A stretch of DNA of 64,000 bases from contig CM048846.1 in the NCBI GenBank assembly GCA_026545225.1, positions 59,338,270 to 59,402,269 of the forward strand. Direction: 5' to 3'. This stretch comes from Cornus controversa (Eukaryota; Streptophyta; Magnoliopsida; Cornales; Cornaceae). The notes beneath the pieces are model-generated. The model was not told the DNA's origin. It ran no database searches and saw nothing but the letters and a program-made list of their open reading frames with translations. How positions within the stretch are numbered: position 1 is the stretch's first letter; each line of letters starts with the position of its first letter. The position numbers and the translations under genes were made by a program. This document shows, one piece after another, positions 48,799-60,655 of this stretch.

Positions 48799-48801
48799 TT
48801 A

Positions 48802-49522
48802 GTTTATACTATCATTTGTGTCGGTCAGAAAAATGGAATTGTATCCTTTACTTCTAATATAGCATCTACCGCAAACATCGTACTTTGATGACAAGTAACC
48901 AAAAAATAAATGAAGAAATTTTGAAATTCGCACTACAAACTGCTATATCATAAACATAGACTAGTAGCATGGATTGTTCGAAACTACGTAAAAACTTATG
49001 TCTTCGTATAGGAAGAAGACCTCACTCTCCTGAAATTTGGACAAATTACACACGACAACTAAAGCGTCTGATCGTTATTACTTTAACATCTTTTTCGTAA
49101 GCGTTAAACTTTTAACGGATGTTAAGTGATAGTACAAAATAATTTTTTTTATCTTCAATATTTTAATATAAACTGACATTGAAGGAAAAAACAAAATAAT
49201 CATTTTAAAAATTTTGATTAAATCTCACAATTTGTCCAAATTTCAAAAAGTATCATTGTATGTATAAAGACGATAATTTCAAATTCTTTGAGCAATTCAA
49301 GTGAGCTCTAGACAAAGAAAGAACATGGGGAAGTTGGGGTTGAGTGGTTGACAAATGTAATTTCCCTAGCTAATTCCTGTTGTAACAATTTGTTACATAC
49401 ACATTTACTGTCTGTCTAAGCCTAAGAAAATCCAAACAAATTGCCAAGTTGTAGTACATATAATGGATTTGGTCAACAGTTCAACCAGTCATCAACCCTA
49501 CACATGAATCAGATTGGATCTA

Positions 49523-49568
<46 letters not shown>

Positions 49569-49694
49569 GTGTTATGAATGCAAATCTAGATTTACCACAT
49601 TAATATCTGCCCAAACCCGGCCATCTAGACTTGCCTCTGGGTCCAAGCAACCCATGCCCAACTTAATTTTGGAACTTCAGGTTATACTCCAACC
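48802..49694. other. Intergenic with (AT)n at 49525-49562
   Basis: No gene-like signal. The frame at 49441-49698 runs through the AT microsatellite and has no domain. Confidence 0.5.
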
Positions 49695-50216
49695 GTAGGC
49701 AGGGCAAAATCAGGATTTCATTTCAAGGATAAAAAATAAAAATAAAATAAAAAATAAAAAAACATTGAATGCAATTACAATTCTCCTCAATGAATCTTTG
49801 TATATAAATTACACGCATTGAGTCCATAAAATTATGATAATAAATTTAAATAAGAAGAGAGAATATGTTACGGTACATACTACATGCACCATACATAAGT
49901 GCAGAAAGAAAATATAAATGAAAGAACTTTGTTGAGAAAAAAAAAAATAAGATTTGATTAAAGAAAGGGAATGTAACCTTTTTTTAAAAAGAAAATTAAA
50001 AAAAAATTTGAAGAGTAAAAGGGAAAAGAAAGAAATAATTAAGAAATAATTTTAGGAATTAAAATTTTTAGAAAGGACATTATATTATATAAAATTTCTC
50101 AAATATATATATATATATATATATGTAATGTAAGTAAAAAAAAAAAATACATGTATATATATCGTGGGTTGGGCGGGGCCGAGGGGCACCCCAGCCTACA
50201 TTGCCTCCGGCCCTAG
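49695..50216. mobile_element. Possible degenerate hAT-type MITE
   Basis: Near-matching 8-bp flanks CTCCAACC (49687-49694) and CTCCAACT (50217-50224), with GTAGGCAGGGC at the left and GGCCCTAG at the right, and a GC-rich right end (50165-50216) against an A/T-rich body. The inverted ends are poor, so this is tentative. Confidence 0.3.
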
Positions 50217-50819
50217 CTCCAACTATCCAAAGGAAAATAGATAAGCATTTAAAATCCAATGTTATGAAAGATAATTAGTAATCACTTCCAAATAATTAAA
50301 TAAATTTGAGTAAATTCTTCTATTAAGGTAACAAGCCATCTCTCTACAAAATGTTCTAAGAAATGAAAGCATTTAAGAATTAAAAATTAAATAAAGTATC
50401 GTTATTTGGGAAGGAGAAACAACATTTACAATTCCTTTCTATTTTTCAACTTCACTTGCTTTTCTTTTTTATCTTCAAAAACAATGTCAGACTGCACAAT
50501 TCTCTCAAAAGCAAAAGTAGACCCTTAAGACTTCAATCAAGCTGACATCGTATTCTAGCTTGGCTGATCAGATATTACTTCCTAAACTCAAGCTCGTTTA
50601 AACTTTTTAAAACTCAAATTTGAACTTGATTATGAAATCGAAATTGATTATAAATTAAAACAACATCTAGAAGATGTGCATGCTTACAAACACATGTTCA
50701 TAGACAAGTTTTTGTGTAAAGTTATGATAGGTTCATGACAATCACAGCTTTAAAATGTGTTGTGTCATAGAAGGGGGATGAACATTCATATAATATTTCA
50801 CCTCCACTCGCCCAATCAA

Positions 50820-51190
50820 TGTGGAATTGTGACACCCGTAGTTTGCCAGTGCGGGTAGCTCGTCCAATGTCTCGCACTTGCCCACATGACACCCGTTCAC
50901 AGAAGCCATCACAATCAACCTCTCTTGGAGGCCCGACGTTCTCGTCAGCACACTTCCGAGTGGGCTCTAACTCTAATACATATAAGTATTACACCCGTAG
51001 TCAACTGGAAGTCTTTTGTTCAGGAAAGCCAAAAACGAACAATATTGTGTCGGGTAAGGATGGGGGCGTTACAAATGATATTAGAGCCGAAGCCTAGACA
51101 GATGTGTGGCCAACGAGGACATTGGGCGCCTAAGAGAGGTGATTATGGTGACCTTATAGGCAGTGTAATCGAAGTCACCAACGGTTCATA
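50820..51190 (+). repeat. LTR-retrotransposon remnant with LTR end and primer site
   Basis: Contains GGGGGCGTTACAAATG then ATATTAGAGCC, an LTR end followed by a tRNA-Met-type primer-site relic near 51063-51085, then GTGTGGCCAACGAGGACATT, a phrase common in short plant LTR elements. Two GTGACACCCGTAG or ACACCCGTAGT phrases recur. No coding domain. Confidence 0.55.
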
Positions 51191-51731
51191 AGAACCCTAG
51201 CTACCGCTGGAGATCCTTCGCTGCTGTTGCAAGCCCTATTCGCCGTCGGTGACATCAATTCGATGGCCCAACTCTCTAGTAAGTGTTGGTTTCAACATTT
51301 TCAACCAATTATTCTTGTGCAAAACCCTAGTTTCTGAGAGACCTAATGTTCTTCTTTATACAAAACCCTAAATCTAACTTGAAATTTTGTTCATTACATA
51401 TCTAATCTTATATCTAACCAATTTGCTATTTTTTTTTTTTTGCAAGAACAAAACCTTCGTGATCTTCTGTTTACACTTCGAACCGTGACTCTAGTTCTTC
51501 TTCTCTGCAAGTACAAAGCTATATTGTCATCTTTATTATTTCTTTGATTGTTTAATTCAACTACAAAGGTATATTATTTCTTTGATTGTTAATATTATTA
51601 TTATTATTTTTAAATGGTTCCTTTAACTCACTATTTCAACGAACATGAAAATAAAATTTTGTCATCAATCTCTACATGTTAAATAATATATATGTATGCA
51701 GATAATTGCCTTGAATGTAGAATCTATCGCA

Positions 51732-51783
<52 letters not shown>

Positions 51784-52646
51784 TGTTGAAATAAAATCCA
51801 GAAAAGAAGAAAATGATAATGGGTTCCATATTTATTATAGAGCCATCTTCTATTTGACAGTCACAAATGATATAACTGGATTCAATTTGTTTAACCAAAA
51901 TAAAATCATTTAAAAGTAAATTCTAATACCTTCTGTTGATCATGTAATTGAAAATAATGATATAAACCTAATCCACCATTAAAGGTAATATATGTTCTTG
52001 GTGATATCATAAATCAAACTTTTTCAAAAAAACAAGGAAGAGGAAATCAATCATTGATGTATCTGATGCAATGGTGTGTCCACTTGTTTGTATTATTGAA
52101 CCAACAAGAACTACACAACCAAACTTGAAGAAGCCAAGGTTATACATGACTTCAGCAGTTAAACTTACCACAATATTCTGAGCAATTATCCATTTGTTGT
52201 ACTAACATTTGACAGTTAGAAACTTAGAATCATCAATGACAGCACTGTCATATAGATTCATAGATTTGTACAATATATTAATATATAACCATCACTAGCT
52301 ACTTGCTAAGATGATGTATACATGACTTAAGCAGTTTAAATTATCTCAAGAATGCATCATAAAAATTTTCAGATTAAAGCTTTTAGTTCAGAGAAAAAAA
52401 AATACAAATAGTCATGAAAACAAAGATTCGATCCAATCCTTCATTTTTGTTTATTCAAAATAAATTTTTTTTCAGATATATGCTAATTTATCAAGTGTAA
52501 CTTGAAATATGAATGTGCTTTCACCTTCTTTTTCACAGTGTTTCCTGTTGACTTGATTCTTTACCCTCAGCTTGAATTTTGCATTCAATTTCCAATTCAA
52601 AGGAAGTTTTTCACAATCAGCAATTGAAAGATAGAGAGATAGGCAA
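51191..52646. other. Intergenic with (AT)n at 51735-51782
   Basis: No domain-bearing frame; the mirrored frames on both strands at 51665-51913 come from the AT tract. Confidence 0.5.
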
Positions 52647-53016
52647 TATTTAGCACTTTGTTATTATTATTGAGCAAAATATGCACTTAAGTTGCTGTTG
52701 TTGTTGCCTTTTCTAAGGTTGCCGTTTGATCTGTTATTTTTTTTCTTTGGCAATGTTTAGTACTTTGTTAATATTTTATTATTTTATTTTATAGCAAAAT
52801 CTGCACTTAAGTTGTTGTTGCCTTTTTTGAGGTTGCAATCTACTCAATGTTGATCTAATATTTTTTTCCTTTGGCAATGTTTAGCACTTTGTTAATATTA
52901 TTATTATTATTATTTAGCAAAATCTGCACTTAAGTCGTTGTTGTTGTTGTCTTTTCTGAGGTTGCAATATATTTAATATTGATCTACTATTTTTTTTTCT
53001 TCGCAATGTTTACCAC

Positions 53017-53055
<39 letters not shown>

Positions 53056-53075
53056 GAGCAAAATCTACACTTAAA
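52647..53075. repeat. Compound tandem repeat, four units of about 105-130 bp
   Basis: Each unit has TTTAGCACTTTGTTA, a (TTA)n microsatellite of varying length, GCAAAATCTGCACTTAAGT, a (GTT)n stretch and CTTTTCTGAGGTTGCAAT. The fourth unit is cut short. Length differences sit mostly in the TTA array. Confidence 0.85.
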
Positions 53076-53386
53076 ATCAGACTATGTATATTCTGTTTCT
53101 TTCTAATGCTAATTTACTATAACTAAATAAAAATTTCTTAAGGTTAATGAAAGAATAGAAAATTCAGACTACATATAAACTTTCCTCTTCAAATCAAACT
53201 ATGTATATGTGTATATATATTATATGCAATTCATGTTTAAATTTTCAATCTGAACAAATGGCTTACTCACCTATCATACTGCACCATGGTGACTGAATTA
53301 TTTCATTTTATTATTTACTTCACTTCGGCTAGAACACAAGTCAACATATTAAATGTATTTTTTATTGGATGTACGTTTGGAATTAG

Positions 53387-54450
53387 ATGGATATCAACTC
53401 CCAGAATCTATACAAATTTACTGATGACATAACTTTAAATGACACTGAGGAAATAGTGGAGGTGACTGAGGATGGGAAAGTCCTATGGGATGATGCCCTT
53501 GAAGAGAAGTTTATACTATTGATGGAGGAGGAAGTGAGGCTTGGTAATCGTACCACTTCAACTTTTTCTACCATTGGGTAGAGACATTTGAAAGAGGAGA
53601 TGAAGGCTGAAACTGGTAGGGAATACAAAAGACACCAACTTAGGAATAAGTTCAACTCCTTAGGGTTTATCACAAAGATTTTAAAAAACTCTTACACGAG
53701 ACTGGGGTGGGATACAATCCTGAGACTGGCATGGTTGTTGTAGACGATAAGAGATAGGAGAGGTTGGTTAAGGTTAGTTATAAAACATTTTTTTCATTAA
53801 TATATTCACCTTACTGTTGTTTGGAGTTAATAACATATTAATATTAACATCATAACTTGTAAGTTTTTAAGAATGCAAAAAAGTTAAGAAGGAAGGGATG
53901 TAAGCATTATTACAAGTTGAATACAATATTTAGGGACGCATAGGCCACATGTAACCTTGTTCATCCATCCACTAGAGCTCCCACCTCCATCCCAGTGGTT
54001 CCAAACACTGGTGGCTTGAACACCATGGATAACCTTTTGACTGAGGAGGTAGCTGAGGGGTGAGGTCGTGAGAAGAGTCTCTCACCACAACCTTGTCCTA
54101 GGAAAGTGCAGAAAGAAAGTTTTACATCCAAAATGTCTCAAGTTATGGCAACCATGACTGAGAACTCGAAGAGGAAAGCCGATGCCATAGAAAAGGTGGC
54201 TTTGGTAGCAGCTTCCTTTTCGACGCACATAAATGCATCTCACGATACACGTGTAGATGTTCTTTCTCCCTCCCAAAAAGAAAAGGAACTAGCACAATGT
54301 GATTTATGCATTAGAATTTTAAACCAATTGCAGATGGTTGATGATATCCATTATACTAAGGCTCTAGAGATGTTTCATGATGATGCATTGTGAATGAATT
54401 TCTTTCTACGCATTCCTAATGAGAGGAAGGTTGGATGGGTGATGAATCTT
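53387..54450 (+). pseudogene. PIF/Harbinger ORF1-type Myb/SANT-like gene, decayed
   Basis: The first part encodes a Myb/SANT-like domain: WDDALEEKFILLMEEEVRLG at about residues 30-49, then after a stop codon at 53578-53580 (a Trp position in relatives) RHLKEEMKAETGREYKRHQL and RNKFNSLG. An apparent intron runs from GTTAGT near 53774 to about 53867. The second part encodes KKLRRKGCKHYYKLNTIF, then a C-terminal helix-rich stretch ending LALEMFHDDAL-like at 54393. Such proteins are ORF1 of Harbinger elements (DNA binding and transposase import) and also exist as host L10-interacting Myb proteins. Given the transposase just downstream I favour ORF1. Several stops and shifts make it non-functional. 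Confidence 0.72.
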
Positions 54451-54499
54451 TGATAGTGATGCTCCTTATTTTAAGAAATTGTTTCTTATGTTGTCTTTT

Positions 54500-54780
54500 C
54501 GTACTAAACTTTTTTTTATTTGGATGACTGTAATAACCTCTATAATTACTTCTACCTGGATGACTGTAATAACTTAAATTGGTTTTTTAATTAGCTGGAT
54601 GACTGTATTAACTATATGTGTATCTGCTTATACTATGATATGACTTTAGAACTTATTGTATTATATATTTTAGTATGACTTTAGAATTTATTATGTTAGA
54701 TACTTTGAAATGACTTTAGAACTTATTGTGTTATATATTTTAGTACTTGTTGTGGGAAGTAGTTATATAATTAGTACTTA
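54500..54780. repeat. Short tandem repeats between ORF1 and transposase
   Basis: Three copies of a 35-bp unit, ATGACTTTAGAACTTATTGT type, at 54640-54744, and three dispersed CTGGATGACTGTA phrases at 54520-54612. Confidence 0.75.
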
Positions 54781-54849
54781 GTTGCTTACTACTACAATTG
54801 TTGCTTTCTTTTAAATTCGGGTACTTTAAATGGATTTATGAAATCTGGT

Positions 54850-56215
54850 TCAGTTGCTAGATGATAATGATGAGGAAGAAGATTGTATAGTTATTACATG
54901 TATGATGCCTGAATATAAAAGGCAATTTTATTCCAAATGACCCTGTAGGACTTCAATGTTACAAGATCAACATTACATAGCTGAAGTATTGAGCGGTCAC
55001 GAGGATAGATGTTATGAAAATTTTAAGACGCACCCACCTGTATTCATCGCACTATGTGAGCGATTGAAATCATTAAGTCTGCAACGTTCAAAGTACTTAA
55101 GTGTACAAGAATAAGTAGCAATCTTCCTACTTATCATATCTCACAATGAGAGGGTTGTTGCCGAAAGATTTCAGCATTCAACATGGACAATTTCTCAATA
55201 CTTTCACATTATCTTGAACAAAGTTTATGAACTAGGCATGACAGTTATTGCTCCTCCAGATTTGAGTGTCACCCCTCCACAAATTTGATTCAATCCTAAG
55301 TTCTATCCATTCCTTAAGGTTAGTTGACAATCATTTACAGATTCGTTAGATCCCTATTATTCTCACTAATCTAATATGTCTTCATCTGTCTTTATAGAAT
55401 TGTGTTGGAGCGATTGATGGAACCCATATACATGCACATGTGCCCACCTGATATACAAATTCCATATCGTGGTAGAAAACAAGATACAACTCAAAATATT
55501 ATGTGCATGTGTTCTTTTGATATGCGGTTCACATATGTCCTAACGGGGTGGGAAGGGTCAGCCAATGATTCAAGAATTTTAAATGAATTTTATAACAATC
55601 CCACACTTGGATTCCCACGAGCACCTACAGGTACTTATTATTTGTATAATACTATGACATTGCATATATTTTACAAACATTGGTTGCATAATTATGGCAA
55701 TAATGATAACATAATATAATTTACAGATAAGTTTTACTTGGTTGATCTGGTTATGCCAACCAGCCAGGCTTCTTGACCCCATATCATTGTCAACGACATC
55801 ACATGCAAGAATACCGTAGGGGTAGGAGAGCACCTCGGGGTCAGGAAGAAGTTTTTAACCATAGGCATTCATCTTTGAGAAATGTAATCGAGCGATATTT
55901 TGGTATGGTAAAGGGTTGATTTGCAATTCTAAGAGAGATGCCTCCTATAAGTATGTGTGCTCAAATACTCGTTGTTATTGCTTGTTGCACGCTACACAAT
56001 TTTCTTAGAATGCAAGGTCATACTAATAATATTTTTCAGTAATTTGAACCTCAGGACATGGTACCCCTGAATCAAGATCGGAGGGTACAAGTCAAATTGA
56101 AATTGAACCTACTGTAGGTGTCAACATAATGCAGAGTCAAGCACGACAAATAGATCGCGTTCGTGATACAATTGCTAACAGTATCTGGCAAAGTGTGCGC
56201 GAACCATCATAAATT
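54850..56215 (+). pseudogene. PIF/Harbinger transposase (DDE), decayed
   Basis: Encodes in order YIAEVLSGHEDRCYENF, HPPVFIALCERLKSL, an HNERVVAERFQHSTWTISQYF block (helix-turn-helix type), then after an apparent intron (about 55320-55396) NCVGAIDGTHIHAHVP with the first catalytic Asp, IPYRGRKQDTTQNIMCMCSF, and GWEGSANDSRIL with the second Asp. The region with the third acidic residue is near 55870 (HSSLRNVIERYFGMVK), followed by CCTLHNFLRMQG and a tail ending ANSIWQSVREPS at 56211. The domain order is complete for the family, but multiple frameshifts and stops interrupt it, so it is inactive. Terminal inverted repeats were not found. Confidence 0.88.
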
Positions 56216-56394
56216 CATGGATGATTATAATCTTTAACTTGTTGGATAACTGTAGTAACTAATCTTTAACTTGTTGAATAATTGTAGTAACTAATAACTA
56301 ATAACTTATTAGTACTTGTAATAACTATCTAATTTTCATAACTCTTATTAGTACTTGTAACTATATGACATGCATATGCTGTAATGTTCAAAGT

Positions 56395-56827
56395 ATAGGG
56401 TGAGGGACCACCATGTGCTTGTGGGAGAGGTCCCATGAATCTTTTCATAGCAAGAACTATCAAAAATTATGGGCCCCACTTCTATAGATGCCCAGCATCG
56501 CAAGTATTAAGTGTAATGATACACGGTATATTATTATGGTGTATTATATATATGCTTTCTATTCATAGTGATGAATATGTGTAAATTTTGTAGTCACACG
56601 TTAATGCCTTTCTATAGTTGGATGCCTTGCATGAGGGTGCATATGTTGAGGGTAATGTGGATGATGACTTGAAGAATATTATTGCAGTGATGAAAGCAGA
56701 ACACACTAGACACAAGTTTTTTCTAATTGTTGGTTATGGTTGTGCTGTTATCAATATAATATCCATATGGTTATTATGTTCTTCTTGCTCATTGTTGTTC
56801 TTGAGAAATGATGTTTGTAATATTTAG
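56395..56827 (+). pseudogene. GRF-type zinc finger membrane protein relic
   Basis: The first part (about 56395-56515) encodes a GRF zinc finger: CACGRG, then RTIKNYGPHFYRCP, with a CxC...C...C-like pattern. After an apparent intron ending at a CTATAG acceptor near 56617, 56618-56827 encodes LDALHEGAYVEGNVDDDLKN, an EHTRHK stretch and a hydrophobic segment (FFLIVGYGCAVINIISIWLL) before a stop. This layout (GRF finger, helix, C-terminal membrane segment) is that of small plant GRF-domain proteins. Exon 1 has no clear start codon in view, so I call it a relic; a live short gene is possible. Confidence 0.6.
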
Positions 56828-57032
56828 ATTAAAACTTCGTTGCTTGTATTATATGCTAGTTTATGGACTTGTTGACTATTGTAATATTATTTCGTTGAAT
56901 GGTATGGAATAGAACTGTTTATATAACTATCCCTATGTCATATGTGACCACTTTGAGATTGAAGAATGGGAAAGTGGCAGTGATTCAATTCCATTACTTT
57001 TGCATCGTTTCAACTTTGAGATTTGGAGACTA

Positions 57033-57275
57033 TAACGAAGTCTGAAAAAAGGTATATTTTTGCCTTCACTTCTCATTTCAAAAGATTTATACCTAATCTG
57101 AATATTCTAATATACATATTGGTATTCTAATGCACTTGCGCTTTTTTTTTTATTTTTTATGTAGGAGAATACACTACTTGATATGGATAACAACGAAGTC
57201 TGAAAAATGGTATATTTTTGCTTTCACTTCTTATTTCAAAAGTTTTATACCTAATTTGAATATTATTATATATAT
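57033..57275. repeat. Direct duplication, about 75 bp, offset about 158 bp
   Basis: CGAAGTCTGAAAAAAGGTAT...TCTGAATATT near 57035-57110 recurs as CGAAGTCTGAAAAATGGTAT...TTTGAATATT near 57193-57267 with few differences. Confidence 0.8.
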
Positions 57276-57632
57276 TATTGGTTTGTATTTGATGGGATTG
57301 GGATTTTGCAGCTTTGGTGGTTTGTGTTTGATGGGGTTGGGGCTTTGCTATTCGGTGGCTATATATTTAATGGGGCTGGAATTTGCAGCTTAGTGGCTAT
57401 GTGGTTTGTGTTTGATGGGGTTGGGACTTTGGAGCTTTGGTGGTTTGTGTTTGATGGGGTTGGGACTTTGCAACTTTGGTCGTTTGTGTTTGACGGGGTT
57501 GTGACTTTGTAGCTTAAATGGCTATGTGGTTTGTGTTTGATGGGGTTGGGACTTTGCTGCTTTGGTGGTTTGTGTTTGATGGGGTTGGGGTTTTGCAGGT
57601 TTGGTGATTTGTGTTTGATGGGATTGGGAGCT
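57276..57632 (+). repeat. 39-bp minisatellite, about nine units
   Basis: Unit close to GGTTTGTGTTTGATGGGGTT followed by GGGACTTTGCAGCTTTGGT. Two units carry an extra GGCTATGT-type block. Because 39 is a multiple of three, one frame stays open for several units and encodes the 13-residue repeat FDGVGTLQLWWFV. No start context or domain suggests a real protein. Confidence 0.88.
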
Positions 57633-58239
57633 TTACCTCTCTGTGCACATCTACTTTGTGTTATTTATGTTAATTCTCAAAATCTGACTTATTAAAACCT
57701 GATTATAGCTTAAATACAGTCAAATTACTCTATTTTGTTTCTGAGCTAATACAGATCACTTCAGCAAGTGTAAAATACCATTTATGATCTGTTAAGTGTT
57801 AGCTAGAATGTTATTTAGAGGTTGCATTGATATTGGTACATCTGCTGCACAGTTTATGTTCCTATTTGCTGGTAAAACCTCCTTTCACTTCAACATGCTG
57901 AGTATTTCTTAGATGCTTTGCTTTTGCATTTATATTGGAGTATAAATTCACAGGAAGATGAATCTTCAGTACAATCAGAGTTATGCAAAGAATAACTATA
58001 ACTTTGAGAAACCTTTTCTCTATCATACTAGAAAGATAATAGGGTAATTTTATATAGTGTTATTATTTCTTAGTTTTAGTTCTATCCTATATTTGAGGAG
58101 TGTGGTTAAAATCAATTATAACCTTGCAGAAATTCTGACTTTAACTTTGTTGGATCACCTGCTCTTACTCCTCCAAAATTCAGATTGATATGGATGCATG
58201 ACATAACAACAGTTAAATAGTTGTGTCCTTATACTCTTG
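57633..58239. other. Intergenic
   Basis: No open frame or transposon end recognised. Confidence 0.45.
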
Positions 58240-58930
58240 TGTACATTTCCAAGTAATTACTACCATTGTTGTTACAGTAGTTGTTGCACTGGTTCTCTGC
58301 TAATGTTAATCCTGACTTTTATTGTTTCCAACTTGTATCTGTTTGGACCATTTGCAATAGTAGTGATCTCTGCTAATGCTAATAATGACTTTTACTGTTT
58401 GTTTTGTAGTTGGGAACGATATGATAACATTGCAGTCCTTGCAATATGATTTGAGAACAATTAAAGCAGTGACAACTAACTTCTGTTGCAAGACGTTACA
58501 AGATTATAAATGGCATATATGAAAACTGCTATTATAGGTGGATTTAACAAATCCGGTGTTGGGTCAGCTTCATTTTGCATGTATAATTTTTACATTGAGA
58601 TCTTTACTTGAGTTACATTTTTTAGCCTTGTGTTCAGAATTGTATATATATAGCAATGTATATGACATTTCTAATTTTAGGATTTGGAAGACTTGTTTGT
58701 GCTTTGTATATAACTTTTAGCCTTGTACTTTTGAATTGATTTCAGATTTTTAATTATTATCATTTTTTATATAATGTTGAAAATTAACAATGTAATGTTC
58801 ATATTTTTATAAGGATATTTGTTCAATTTTTGTGCTTGGCAGCTCTAGAAATTGCTCTCGGTTGCACTTCAGTAATGCCAGAGACACGCTCGTCAATGCC
58901 TCAAGTTGTGAGAGCACTTTAGTCCCTTGA
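58240..58930 (+). pseudogene. Receptor-like kinase scraps
   Basis: A hydrophobic stretch (IVVTVVVALV-like, near 58262-58300) is followed after TTTTGTAG by LQSLQYDLRTIKAVTTNF near 58432-58485, which resembles the juxtamembrane-to-kinase start (F/Y-DL-TI-AT-NF) of cysteine-rich receptor-like kinases. About 350 bp further, ALEIALGCTSVMPETRSSMP and QVVRAL near 58846-58918 resemble the last kinase subdomain (CT..P..RPSM..VV..L). The kinase core between them is missing. A short repeat (TCTCTGCTAATGNTAAT) occurs twice 72 bp apart. I read this as a much-deleted pseudogene. Confidence 0.5.
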
Positions 58931-59689
58931 CTTTAAAACCAGCCTTAAGAATGCAGACTTCTCTGATGAGTTTTCAGTTCCAATCTAAACTTTACACATG
59001 AATGATTTATCCATTTGACTTTTATGTTATAACTTTATTTCACATGGGTCAAAAAATTTTGGCGCGTCTATTTTTTTTTTTTTTGGAAATACTTTTTTAG
59101 TCTATCCACTGGAATGCAATTATGAGAATTTGATTAATGTGTAGTACAGGGTTTTAAACTTTAGTTGTATAATTATTTTTTGTAGGCTTTTAATTCTAAG
59201 ATATTTTGAAGACATCTTCAACTCCATTTTGTGCTAATTTCTTCCTCATTTTAGAGAAACAACAAATAAAAGTTGCAAATTCCAGCTACAATTCTACTCA
59301 ATTGTTATAAATGGTTTTAATTTGTGCATTACCAAATAGTCTATTACAAAAACAATAAAGGACTGTTACCTTTTAAATTAGAACTTAGCTTTCGTTCTAA
59401 CCAAAACATATAAGAAAGATTTGAGTACATTATTAAACATTATAAGGGAAATGAAGGAAGGGAAACTACCATAATAGAAGAAAAAATATGTGATATTGAT
59501 TTGAGGATATAAGAAAAAGGGTGAAATTTTTTTAATTAATCCAATGATAATTCAAAGATTGCTTTTAAAAAAATACATCATTTTTTAGTACAAAGAAAAA
59601 AAAAGTTGTGTACAATTTTTTTAAAAGTCATTACAATGATGATTATTAATTTAAAAATTATATTATATAAAAGATAAAAACAAATTTTA
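58931..59689. other. Intergenic, AT-rich
   Basis: No gene-like frame. A T-homopolymer occurs near 59071-59084. Confidence 0.45.
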
Positions 59690-59986
59690 AAACAAAATAA
59701 AAAACAGTCATTACCAAACATGTTTTTTTTTTTTCTTAACAATTTTTTGGCAACATTTGGAGTTACCAAACGTGTTTTCAATGTTTTTCTTCCAAAAATT
59801 TTGCAACAGTTTGACGTTACTAAGCATGTTTTCATGTTTTTGTTTTTGAAATTCAGACAATAAATTTTACGTTACCAAACATGCTTTCAGTCACTATTGA
59901 ACACACAACACAACAAAAACGTTGTTGTTTCTATTTTTGATGAAAACAAAAGCATAAAATGTTTTCGGTTACCAAACAGGCCCTTG
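59690..59986. mobile_element. Truncated MITE with GTTACCAAAC repeats
   Basis: The right end reads CGGTTACCAAACAGGCCCTT, matching the end type of the MITE at 48210-48798, and the body holds several GTTACCAAACATG(T/C)TTT units. A matching left end was not found, so one side seems lost. Confidence 0.55.
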
Positions 59987-60463
59987 CAAAGTCGTTTTCA
60001 TTAAAGGAGTTGGAAAGTAAAGTTGATATTCCATCTATTCAAAAGGGATAATTGTTCGACCAATTTATTTAGTGGCTTTGGCACGACTACACTCCACACA
60101 ACACGAATAGACCAAAAATCAATTTGTAGTTAAACAGGTTCATAAAGATTTTTTTTTTTAAGAATGGAATGCAACAATATAAAAATGGAATGGGAATATC
60201 ACATCTTATCTCATCATTCGGGCTGCAATCGAGCTAAGCAAAGCCGAGCTTGAAGGTGTTTGGGATAGGATTGACAATGTGAGAGAGAGAGAGAGAGAGA
60301 GGTGTCCAAGCGAGCTTGGCGTGACCAAGTTTAAGCTCGGCTCACCAGAATGATCACGAACTCAAAACTCAGCTCGAAGCTGGTTTAGTCTTAGACATAA
60401 TTTATACATTATTCACAATTTCACATGTACATGGTTGAAGCTTTAGGTTCCATAGACGAAAGG

Positions 60464-60503
<40 letters not shown>

Positions 60504-60655
60504 TGATCTACAGAGTCACAAAGTTGCAAAGAAATTTATATACAAAAAAATAACAGATCCTTTAACACATACATGGAAGAAGCTAATGCTCGTCATTCAA
60601 TTCCATCCTTGAATCTCCATAATGATGTTGTGAGGAACAATCTTCTATCTCTACT
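59987..60655. other. Intergenic with (TA)n at 60466-60500
   Basis: GAGCTTG/AAGCTCG phrases recur near 60240-60370; no gene-like frame. Confidence 0.45.

Noticed and set aside
53383-53673. Minus-strand 96-codon frame
   Set aside because: Antisense of the Myb-like ORF1, Ser-rich only because of the opposite-strand coding pattern.
57276-57632. CRISPR-like regular spacing
   Set aside because: Units are contiguous tandem copies without unique spacers, in a plant genome.
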